Shown here: positions 1 through 5,275 of the stretch, piece after piece
Layout: every line of letters begins with the position of its first letter
Position numbering within the stretch: position 1 is the stretch's first letter
Assembly: GCA_023134755.1 (NCBI GenBank)
Contig: JAGLUM010000288.1
Location: 1 to 6,631 of the forward strand
Direction: 5' to 3'
Source of the DNA: Fidelibacterota bacterium
GTDB lineage: Bacteria; Fidelibacterota; Fidelibacteria; Fidelibacterales; Fidelibacteraceae
Length of the DNA: 6,631 bases
Position numbers and translations under genes: made by a program
Notes under the pieces: generated by a model
Database searches by the model: none
Told to the model about the DNA's origin: nothing
What the model saw: the letters and a program-made list of their open reading frames with translations, nothing else

Positions 1-2
1 TG

Positions 3-1943
3 GGTGTCGCCGATGATGCGACCAATGATTTCGATGTATTGTATGATGAAGTGGAACCACCGGCGGGTCCCGGAAGTTCAGTTTCTTTATCATTCCCTCA
101 TTCGGAATGGAGTAATCCCCTTGGAGATAATTTTTCTATGGATATTCGACCTGAAATTATCCTGAGCGATACCATGCAAGTCTGGGATTTTGAAGTATTA
201 TCTACAGACCCCGGAACAACGACTATAACATACATATTCACACGCGTCCCCGATGTACCGGTAATCCTGGAAGATAAAGCTATTAATCTAAAACGATCCT
301 TATGTTCCGGTGATATGTACAGTTTCGCAGCCGAAGCGAATATCCCCCGTTTGTTCAGTATCAGTATCGGGGATACAAGCGCTCCGGCACTTGCTCTTGG
401 AGCATCCTGCAGTGGACCGGCAATACTTTGTGCCAATACAAGTCATACCCTCGAATGGACAATGCAAGATGGCAATGGAATTGATTCTTTACAGATCTGG
501 TTCTCAGCAGATAGTGGGGAAAATTATATTCAAATTGCTTCTCCGAATACGGTAGAATATTATGATTGGACCTTGCCGGATACAACGATCATTAAAAACG
601 GTCTCTTAAAATTTACAGCTCAAGATTACGCGGGTAATATAACGGAAAAAATCGGTGACCATGTTTTTGCTATTGCAGGCGATTCACTGGTAGCAACCGT
701 TCCCGCTGGCTGGAATCTCTGGGGTATCCCAATCGAACCGGAAAATAGTGAAATAAATATGAATCTAGATGATGATTTCACCGCATATTATGTTCTTTAC
801 AAATACCTTGACAATGGTTATTCATTTGCCAATTCATTATGTGTAGCTGCAGGATATTGGCTGGGAACAACGGAAGAAACGCTCATTGATATAAGCGGAA
901 TGCCACTGTCGAATGACGATAGTCTGTCACTGGAACAAGGATGGAATCTGATCAGTGACCCTCTGATCGTGGATATATTAACTGACAGTCTCTTGTTCGT
1001 AAAAGACGTCGTAAGTAAAACCCGAAATGAAGCTGTGTCTGCCGGGTGGATAAATAGTATTTATGGTTATTCTTCTGACAGCTATGAATACGCAAATAAA
1101 CTTCAACCTTGGAAGGGGTATTGGATCAGCGTACTCGAAACAAATGTTTCCATGATATTCCCCCTGCATCAAAATCGCGCTCCTTTACTTATGAAAACCA
1201 ACACAACAACACCTTTGATCGCTTTCCAGACAACTGCGGGTGACCTGCATCATAATATTCTTGCGATCGGAACGGAGGATAACGCTACATTTGGTTTTGA
1301 TCCGGAATATGATGCAATTACGCCCCCGCTTTCCCCTGGTCCAAATTTTCTATCTCTTTATGTACCACGTACAGATCTAACGAACATGATCTTGGGAAAT
1401 CATTTTGTAAAAGATATCCGTGCCACTATTAGCGGAGAGCAATTTGAAGAATGGGTAATTCGATTGGAAACAAGCGAAACCTCCGCACAAGTAACATGGA
1501 CAATAAATGCTATTCCCAGCGAACTGGAAATCGGGATTGATATTCAAGGTCTGGGATATTTTGAGAATATGCGTGATATGGAAACAATAAATGTTCTCGA
1601 TGGACAGAGTTTCAAAGTTCGGATCGGTGCAAATGTAGTAGGACTTGCTAAAAATCTCATTCCTGAAGTATATGCGCTGGGTGATAATTACCCCAATCCC
1701 TTTAATCCAACAACAACGATCAGGTATGCGCTTTCAGAGGCGGCATATGTGCGTTTAACGGTGTATGATCTCAACGGACGTGCAGTGCGAACACTGGTCA
1801 GCACAGAACAAAGCGCAGGATATAAAGCGGCGATCTGGGATGGGCGAAATAATACCGGCGACCTAGTGGGTAGCGGTATTTACTTATTTCGTATCGAGGC
1901 CGGTACCTTTGTTGAAACAAAAAAGATGGCGTTCATGAAGTGA
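3..1943 (+). CDS. Modular secreted/cell-surface protein with C-terminal T9SS sorting domain (5'-partial)
   Basis: The frame is open to the left edge, so the true start and any signal peptide lie outside; a TTG at position 39 is an internal codon, not a convincing start. Numbering residues from that TTG, the visible order is as follows. The end of a beta-rich module runs from the edge to about residue 111. An Ig/FN3-like domain covers about 112-214 (W140, D144-G145-N146-G147-I148, Y173-Y175-D176-W177, and D196-Y197-A198-G199-N200 near its end). Two GWNL...GYW repeats cover about 220-375. A second copy of the first module covers about 411-533. A short linker leads to a C-terminal sorting/FlgD-Ig-like domain at about 545-634, with YPNPFNPTTTIRY, a VYDLNGR strand, W600-D601-G602 and a final GIYLFRIEAG strand ending in KKMAFMK. 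In known type IX secretion systems this domain directs export across the outer membrane and is then removed. I see no catalytic motif, so an adhesin, matrix protein or inactive half of a larger enzyme are all possible. The gene converges on the tRNA/acylase/rho strand. Confidence 0.9.
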   Translation, partial: GVADDATNDFDVLYDEVEPPAGPGSSVSLSFPHSEWSNPLGDNFSMDIRPEIILSDTMQVWDFEVLSTDPGTTTITYIFTRVPDVPVILEDKAINLKRSLCSGDMYSFAAEANIPRLFSISIGDTSAPALALGASCSGPAILCANTSHTLEWTMQDGNGIDSLQIWFSADSGENYIQIASPNTVEYYDWTLPDTTIIKNGLLKFTAQDYAGNITEKIGDHVFAIAGDSLVATVPAGWNLWGIPIEPENSEINMNLDDDFTAYYVLYKYLDNGYSFANSLCVAAGYWLGTTEETLIDISGMPLSNDDSLSLEQGWNLISDPLIVDILTDSLLFVKDVVSKTRNEAVSAGWINSIYGYSSDSYEYANKLQPWKGYWISVLETNVSMIFPLHQNRAPLLMKTNTTTPLIAFQTTAGDLHHNILAIGTEDNATFGFDPEYDAITPPLSPGPNFLSLYVPRTDLTNMILGNHFVKDIRATISGEQFEEWVIRLETSETSAQVTWTINAIPSELEIGIDIQGLGYFENMRDMETINVLDGQSFKVRIGANVVGLAKNLIPEVYALGDNYPNPFNPTTTIRYALSEAAYVRLTVYDLNGRAVRTLVSTEQSAGYKAAIWDGRNNTGDLVGSGIYLFRIEAGTFVETKKMAFMK

Positions 1944-1989
1944 TCTATGACCGATAACCGGTGACCTGTAATCTGTGATCGGTAAATAA
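1941..1989. repeat. Degenerate 7-bp tandem array starting at the stop codon
   Basis: Seven consecutive 7-bp units start at 1941, 1948, 1955, 1962, 1969, 1976 and 1983: tgatcta, tgaccga, taaccgg, tgacctg, taatctg, tgatcgg and taaataa. Every unit starts with TGA or TAA, and the consensus is roughly TRAYCNG. Because 7 is not a multiple of 3, stop codons fall in all three forward frames. The first unit supplies the actual stop codon of the secreted-protein gene. The period is directly visible; origin and function are unknown. It resembles in style the short heptanucleotide intergenic repeats known from cyanobacteria and other bacteria. Confidence 0.7.
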
Positions 1990-1996
1990 TTATATG

Positions 1997-2022
1997 AGCC
2001 ACTCTTCTTGGGTGGCTTTTTT
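1997..2022 (+). terminator. Intrinsic terminator of the secreted-protein gene
   Basis: An 8-bp stem, agccactc (1997-2004) against gggtggct (2010-2017), has one G.T pair and a 5-nt loop, ttctt. It is followed directly by a run of six T (2017-2022, the first belonging to the stem). It lies 54 nt after the TGA stop, the usual place for a rho-independent terminator. The stem has no comparable T-run on the minus strand, so it should act on plus-strand transcripts only. Confidence 0.85.
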
Positions 2023-2061
2023 ATAGCAGTAGACGGTAGGTAGATCGATCTAAGAATAGAG

Positions 2062-2088
2062 ATCTCCTTCGCTAAAGCTACGGGAGAT
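2062..2088. repeat. Palindromic hairpin repeat, copy A
   Basis: An imperfect inverted repeat has outer arms atctcc (2062-2067) and ggagat (2083-2088) around the core ttcgctaaagctacg. The left arm plus start of the core, ctccttcg, recurs four more times in the next 600 bp: 2377 and 2469 on the same strand, 2436 as caccttcg, and 2651-2658 inverted. Copies B and C keep the same outer-arm/TTCGYTA layout, which marks it as a dispersed family rather than a chance hairpin. No T-tract follows it on either strand, so it is not a simple terminator. Confidence 0.55.
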
Positions 2089-2196
2089 TAAAATCAACGA
2101 TATGCGTATATCGAAGTAACTGTTTTCTTCCTTTTGTACCCTCTTACCCTTTTTATTTAAAATGCCTCAAAACGTCTCTCCCAAATAAATCGTCCC

Positions 2197-2225
2197 AATA
2201 ACAAAACTCCCCAAGAAAGGGGAGT
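2197..2225 (-). terminator. Intrinsic terminator after tRNA-Lys
   Basis: On the minus strand a perfect 7-bp stem ACTCCCC/GGGGAGT (2219-2225 and 2206-2212) with a 6-nt loop TTTCTT is followed by TTTTGTTATT (the first T is the last stem base). It begins 5 nt past the 3' end of tRNA-Lys and would end the tRNA-Arg/tRNA-Lys transcript, and any readthrough from the acylase. Confidence 0.85.
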
Positions 2226-2230
2226 GAACG

Positions 2231-2303
2231 TACGCCATCTAGGACTTGAACCTAGAACCAACGGATTAAGAGTCCGGTGCTCTACCAATTGAGCTAATGG
2301 CGC
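2231..2303 (-). tRNA. tRNA-Lys (anticodon CTT)
   Basis: This is a complete 73-nt cloverleaf. The acceptor arm is GCGCCAT/ATGGCGT with a G1.U72 wobble, followed by T8-A9. The D arm is GCTC/GAGC with an 8-nt loop AATTGGTA. The anticodon arm is CCGGA/TCCGT with loop CTCTTAA, which puts anticodon CTT at 2268-2270; the outermost pair C27-U43 is mismatched. The variable loop is TGGTT. The T arm is CTAGG/CCTAG, perfect, with loop TTCAAGT, and the discriminator is A73. It reads the AAG codon. The 3' CCA is not encoded (the genome continues CGT), so a CCA-adding enzyme must supply it. It is the promoter-distal gene of a two-tRNA unit with tRNA-Arg. Confidence 0.95.
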
Positions 2304-2314
2304 ATGTTGGCTTA

Positions 2315-2346
2315 GAAGCCAGGAAGCAGGGAAGCAAAGAAGCTAA
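2315..2346. repeat. 8-bp tandem repeat, four GAAGC units
   Basis: Four units begin with gaagc at exact 8-bp spacing: 2315, 2323, 2331 and 2339 (gaagccag, gaagcagg, gaagcaaa, gaagctaa). Further gaag words follow off-phase to about 2367. The array starts 11 bp upstream of the tRNA-Lys 5' end, so it lies in the spacer of the tRNA precursor. It would be transcribed, as the complement, if the two tRNAs share a transcript. Confidence 0.6.
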
Positions 2347-2390
2347 AAGACAGAAGTCGGAAGCTTCGGCTTTGCCCTCCTTCGCCCCGA

Positions 2391-2418
2391 TAGCTGTTAG
2401 CTTTCAGCAGGCTGATTG
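2391..2418. repeat. Degenerate 7-bp tandem array between the tRNAs
   Basis: Units tagctgt, tagcttt, cagcagg and ctgattg run at 7-bp spacing from 2391. The first three share the core AGC at the same phase; the fourth is weak. It is shorter and less regular than the heptamer array at 1941-1989 and has a different core, so it may be a separate repeat type or chance. Confidence 0.35.
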
Positions 2419-2434
2419 CAATAAGCTATTTCGC

Positions 2435-2458
2435 CCACCTTCGTTAAAACTACGGTGG
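2435..2458. repeat. Palindromic hairpin repeat, copy B
   Basis: Arms ccacc (2435-2439) and ggtgg (2454-2458) enclose ttcgttaaaactac. The arm bases differ from copy A, yet the pairing is kept (CCACC/GGTGG against CTCC/GGAG). Compensatory change of this kind suggests the folded form matters. The inner pairs T2441-A2452, G2443-C2450 and T2444-A2449 can extend the stem. The sequence to its left, gctattt..ccc, also resembles the flank of copy C read on the other strand. It lies in the spacer between the two tRNAs. Confidence 0.6.
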
Positions 2459-2506
2459 ACTTCCGTCTCTCCTTCGCTTCTCTTAGAAGCTCAGTCAAGA
2501 CTTCAG

Positions 2507-2580
2507 TACGCACGGAAGGATTCGAACCCTCGGCCTTCGGAACCGGAATCCGACGCTCTATCCGACTGAGCTACGTGCGC
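2507..2580 (-). tRNA. tRNA-Arg (anticodon CCG)
   Basis: This is a complete 74-nt cloverleaf. The acceptor arm is GCGCACG/CGTGCGT with a G1.U72 wobble, followed by T8-A9. The D arm is GCTC/GAGC. The anticodon arm is TCGGA/TCCGA, fully paired, with loop TTCCGGT, giving anticodon CCG at 2544-2546. The variable loop is AGGCC. The T arm is GAGGG/CCTTC with one G.U and loop TTCGAAT, and the discriminator is A73. It reads CGG. No CCA is encoded (the genome continues CTG). It is the promoter-proximal tRNA of the pair, with 203 bp to tRNA-Lys, which is long for a processed tRNA spacer and is filled with repeats. Confidence 0.95.
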
Positions 2581-2625
2581 GTGATAATACAACTCTGTTC
2601 TGAATACCAAAGAGTTGTTGCCTGT

Positions 2626-2659
2626 CCTCCGTCCCGAAGCTTCGGGATAACGAAGGAGG
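2626..2659. repeat. Palindromic hairpin repeat, copy C (nested palindrome)
   Basis: Outer arms cctcc (2626-2630) and ggagg (2655-2659) surround a perfect 16-bp palindrome, tcccgaag/cttcggga (2632-2647). Read on the minus strand it starts CCTCCTTCGTTA, the same left half as copies A and B, but the loop is replaced by the nested palindrome. If the promoter at 2677-2704 is real, this hairpin sits in the 5' leader of the tRNA-Arg precursor. No T-run follows on the minus strand. Confidence 0.65.
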
Positions 2660-2676
2660 GTTTCAATAAGCTGAAA

Positions 2677-2704
2677 AATATACTACCTTTGTTTTTTGTT
2701 TCAA
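2677..2704 (-). promoter_or_regulatory. Candidate sigma70-type promoter for the tRNA pair
   Basis: On the minus strand TTGAAA (2699-2704) is 16 bp from TATATT (2677-2682), five of six matches to each of the -35 and -10 consensus hexamers. Transcription would start near 2670, about 90 nt before tRNA-Arg, and run through copy C of the hairpin repeat. The region is AT-rich, so a chance match is possible. A nearer TATTAT at 2584-2589 is too close to the tRNA 5' end. Confidence 0.4.
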
Positions 2705-2765
2705 AATTATTTTTTATCTCTCATGCTTGTCCATCGAAGTCCCTCTGGGGACGAAGTCGGAAAGA

Positions 2766-2851
2766 CACAAATAGGCACAAGGTCACCATTAAAATTAAGA
2801 TCCTATACCTTAGTAAATTTTAGTGCCTTCGTGATACTTCGTGCCTTTGTG
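2766..2851. repeat. Imperfect long inverted repeat downstream of the acylase gene
   Basis: The left arm cacaaataggcac..tcac (2766-2786) pairs with the right arm gtga..gtgcctttgtg (2831-2851), with a 2-nt bulge and a loop of about 44 nt. Each arm is itself a loose tandem: CAC words at 2766, 2776 and 2784, GTG words at 2823, 2831, 2841 and 2851, spaced 8 or 10 bp. It starts 14 bp after the acylase stop on the minus strand. The loop is too long and there is no T-run, so it is not a classical terminator, though it could protect or mark the mRNA 3' end. Confidence 0.4.
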
Positions 2852-2865
2852 TGAGATGTTTGATA

Positions 2866-5247
2866 TTACTTTATTGTCATTCGATACACTGCATTTCCAC
2901 GAATCAGCTGTTTGCTGACATAGTCACTATGGTATTCGCCATTGATGTAAAGTTTGGTTTGATCGCAGTAATAAGGACTTTTTGGAATGCCGGATGTACC
3001 GGTTGGAATGACAGTCTGTGAATGGTCCCAGTCGTCCGGAGTATAAATATGCCGGTGTGATGCCCCATGTTCAATCTTAAAGGGATTATAATATCGAAAC
3101 ACAGAAACCGCCGTAGTAAAACAGTCTCCGTCCATCGGATAGGGGCCCCGGTTGAAATTAAAGAAACGGTCCAGTATGGCCACACTTCCCATAGGATGCT
3201 CCAGGGTCAATTGATGGATATCACCCCATTGCCAGTCTTCCGGATGTTTCCCCAGTTTATCAACCAGTTCTTCTACTGTTGCCTTAAAGCTGAGCCTGAT
3301 CATATCGTTCACCCCTTCAATGTCGGGGGTGTTAACATCATCCATCCAGGGAGAAGCAACATCACCCCAAACATTTTTGACATAGTTGCGAACGAAGCTA
3401 CCGCTGCGCATAACCATGTCGTAATGCAAACTGTCAAGTTCATCACCCATGGTGTGTTCCAGAAACTGCATATAAAATGTTTCAAGAATACAGGGCGCCG
3501 CAGCATCTTTGTTGAGCCATCCGCCCCAGGTTTTTAAAATTGTATAGACTTCTTGTTCTTTTGAACTTAATTCCGTGTTATTTAAAACAGCAACAAGCAA
3601 CGGCTTAAGATCCCTGTACAACAGGGATTGCTGATCAAGTTGTATAGCTTTCATGTCATTAATATCCAGATCATCCTGCTGACCCAGCAGTTCGCGGATA
3701 CGATCGATCCGGTAGGGGACCTCAGGCCAATGACTGATAAAATGGGGGTCATACTTATCCGTAACACGATTATTGGCAGAGGAGATTATACCGGATTTCG
3801 GATTATAGCTGTTGGGAAGTTTATCAAAATCCATCAACCCGGTCCAGTCGTATTCATCTGTTTCGCCGGGATAAATAGAATAATAGTGATCTTTTTTCAT
3901 GGGGACACCGGCCGCATTTTGAAGTCCGATATTTCCTTCGACATCAGCATAGCAGATATTTTGACTGACAGATTTAAAATGGCTTGCCGCGTTGCGAAAT
4001 TCATCCCAATTGCCGGCACGATTCAGAAGATAAACTCCCAAAAACTCATTGCTTTTTTCATTTCCGATCCAACGCATGGAAATTGCGGCTTCATTCGTTT
4101 TGCGGAATTCCGAAATGATCGGTCCCCTGTGCGTGAAGCGTAGAGTTCGTGTTTGAATATCGCCGGATTTGGTTTTAATTGCTTCTTCATGAATATCCAG
4201 ATCAACCCATTTTCCGTTAAAAAAGTACTGGGTGGAATCCGAATTCAGGCGTTCAATATAAAAATCAGTATCGTCCATACCTACATTAGTCATACCCCAA
4301 GCGATTTTGTCATTATGTCCGGAGACCACAAAGGGTTGGCCGGGAATTGCGACACCGGTAACATCGAGCCGGTCTTTAACGACACAGTGCATCTGATACC
4401 AGATGCCCGGCGCGAAATATCCTAAATGCATATCATTACACATTATAGCCTTGCCGTTGCGCGTTTTAGAACCGTTTACCGCCCAGTTATTACTGCCATG
4501 AAAGATACCCGTTAACCCCATATCATTCAACTGTTCAAATGCGGTATTTAGATGCGAAGCAATAAGTGTATCTTCCAGTCCGGGATAAACCAGTGTCTGG
4601 TGTACTGCTGTTTCAGGCAAAAATGCGCGGACCTTTTCTTCGCCGACCTGCTGTATTAATTGATGCAGAGATATTTTACTACGGTAACCGGAAGTGAGAT
4701 CCCATGACATATATCCAATCATATTGACTGAATGCACCGGTTCCCAAAACTCAGGTTTATATCCTAGAATCGCAAATTCCGGTGGCAGGTTCTTTTGATG
4801 GTTTTCAATATATTGATTAACCCCGTCTGTAAAAGCAAAAAGAACCAACCGCACCTCGGGATCGAGTGTTTTTAATATAGCTTCTGATTTTTCACTAATG
4901 CACAGAGCGCGCATCAGCGCGTCGGTTTTTACCAGATCGTCTCCAAAAATTTCAGACAGACGTCCCGTGGTTCCACGCCGCATCAAATCCATTTGCCACA
5001 GACGATCTTGCGCCATTACATAACCTACAGCGCGGTACAGATCTTCTTCTGTTTCTGCAAAGATATGCGGAACTGCATACTCGTCACGGAAAATTTCGAC
5101 AGTTGCCGTCATATTCCGCAAATCAACATCCTGATTATAATCAGGGAGCGCGCGCGATCCAATTCGGTCAATTAAAAAAAGTGTTGATAAAAAAACAATA
5201 ACAATAACAAGCAATACAACCTGTACAATTCGCAAGAAAAGTTTCAT
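2866..5247 (-). CDS. Penicillin acylase family (S45) Ntn-hydrolase, membrane-anchored
   Basis: Predicted amide hydrolase of 793 aa, the normal length for the family, in which a precursor cuts itself into alpha and beta chains. Residues 4-26 form one hydrophobic segment without a lipobox, likely a signal anchor placing the enzyme outside the cytoplasmic membrane. The alpha chain (about 36-240) has the typical AVGYVMAQDRLWQMDLMRR and GRLSEIFG motifs. The cleavage site is HG|SNNWAV, making Ser252 the beta-chain nucleophile. Counting it as beta-1, His274 in NDMHL is beta-23 and Asn492 in SANNRV is beta-241. In related enzymes these positions hold the cephalosporin-acylase/PvdQ-type His23 and the catalytic Asn241 of E. 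coli penicillin G acylase. DDTD (325-328) matches the calcium-site region. The C-terminus has HGASHRH and PTGTSGIPKSPYYCDQ. All key residues are present, so it should be active. The substrate cannot be told: beta-lactam side chains, acyl-homoserine lactones and other N-acyl compounds are possible. The ATG is preceded by AGGGTGG (5251-5257), and rho ends 28 bp upstream. Confidence 0.93.
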   Translation of the reverse strand: MKLFLRIVQVVLLVIVIVFLSTLFLIDRIGSRALPDYNQDVDLRNMTATVEIFRDEYAVPHIFAETEEDLYRAVGYVMAQDRLWQMDLMRRGTTGRLSEIFGDDLVKTDALMRALCISEKSEAILKTLDPEVRLVLFAFTDGVNQYIENHQKNLPPEFAILGYKPEFWEPVHSVNMIGYMSWDLTSGYRSKISLHQLIQQVGEEKVRAFLPETAVHQTLVYPGLEDTLIASHLNTAFEQLNDMGLTGIFHGSNNWAVNGSKTRNGKAIMCNDMHLGYFAPGIWYQMHCVVKDRLDVTGVAIPGQPFVVSGHNDKIAWGMTNVGMDDTDFYIERLNSDSTQYFFNGKWVDLDIHEEAIKTKSGDIQTRTLRFTHRGPIISEFRKTNEAAISMRWIGNEKSNEFLGVYLLNRAGNWDEFRNAASHFKSVSQNICYADVEGNIGLQNAAGVPMKKDHYYSIYPGETDEYDWTGLMDFDKLPNSYNPKSGIISSANNRVTDKYDPHFISHWPEVPYRIDRIRELLGQQDDLDINDMKAIQLDQQSLLYRDLKPLLVAVLNNTELSSKEQEVYTILKTWGGWLNKDAAAPCILETFYMQFLEHTMGDELDSLHYDMVMRSGSFVRNYVKNVWGDVASPWMDDVNTPDIEGVNDMIRLSFKATVEELVDKLGKHPEDWQWGDIHQLTLEHPMGSVAILDRFFNFNRGPYPMDGDCFTTAVSVFRYYNPFKIEHGASHRHIYTPDDWDHSQTVIPTGTSGIPKSPYYCDQTKLYINGEYHSDYVSKQLIRGNAVYRMTIK

Positions 5248-5250
5248 ATT

Positions 5251-5257
5251 CCACCCT
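5251..5257 (-). promoter_or_regulatory. Ribosome binding site of the acylase gene
   Basis: AGGGTGG on the minus strand ends 3 nt before the ATG at 5245-5247; its AGGG part sits 6 nt from the ATG. It lies within the 28-bp gap after the rho stop. That gap is too short for a separate promoter and supports co-transcription with rho. Confidence 0.5.
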
Positions 5258-5275
5258 GTGTGTTGGGTTAAATTA

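Larger units (their letters stand above)
1944..2865. other. Protein-free, repeat-rich intergenic region containing two tRNAs
   Basis: No convincing protein gene lies between the stop of the secreted protein and the stop of the acylase. Besides the tRNAs, terminators and repeats listed separately, it holds several small symmetric elements. These are a perfect 12-bp palindrome, tagatcgatcta (2041-2052); a hairpin cgatat-gcgt-atatcg (2098-2113); and a perfect hairpin gcttct-ctt-agaagc (2476-2490) between the tRNAs. There is also an inverted repeat caactct/agagttg (2590-2596 and 2611-2617) just upstream of tRNA-Arg, and gtccc-tctg-gggac (2739-2752) flanked by direct copies of cgaag. A cluster of TAG triplets at 2024, 2030, 2037 and 2041 looks like another decayed 6-7 bp array. 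The 2114-2196 stretch is plain AT-rich sequence in which I see nothing. Confidence 0.7.

Noticed and set aside
2297..2569. A 90-codon plus-strand open frame ending in a KDSNPRPSEPESDALSD-like peptide.
   Set aside because: The peptide is the antisense translation of tRNA-Arg, a well-known false protein pattern; the frame also starts inside tRNA-Lys and runs through the repeats.
2584..2589. TATTAT on the minus strand as a -10 box for tRNA-Arg.
   Set aside because: It would place the transcription start inside the mature tRNA; the TTGAAA/TATATT pair further upstream fits better.
2062..2659. The regularly scattered repeats as a CRISPR array.
   Set aside because: Copies are few, palindromic, of differing sequence and orientation, and unevenly spaced, with tRNA genes between them and no cas genes.
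2455..2823. A 122-codon plus-strand open frame containing EGFEPSAFGTG.
   Set aside because: This too is antisense to tRNA-Arg and then runs through low-complexity repeat DNA; no ribosome site or family resemblance.
2866..2868. A terminator directly after the acylase stop.
   Set aside because: No stem followed by a T-run was seen on the minus strand between 2865 and 2581; the hairpins there lack T-tracts.
3067..4425. Several plus-strand open frames of 90-171 codons opposite the acylase gene.
   Set aside because: They are antisense shadows of a complete, motif-bearing gene and their peptides show no recognisable domain.
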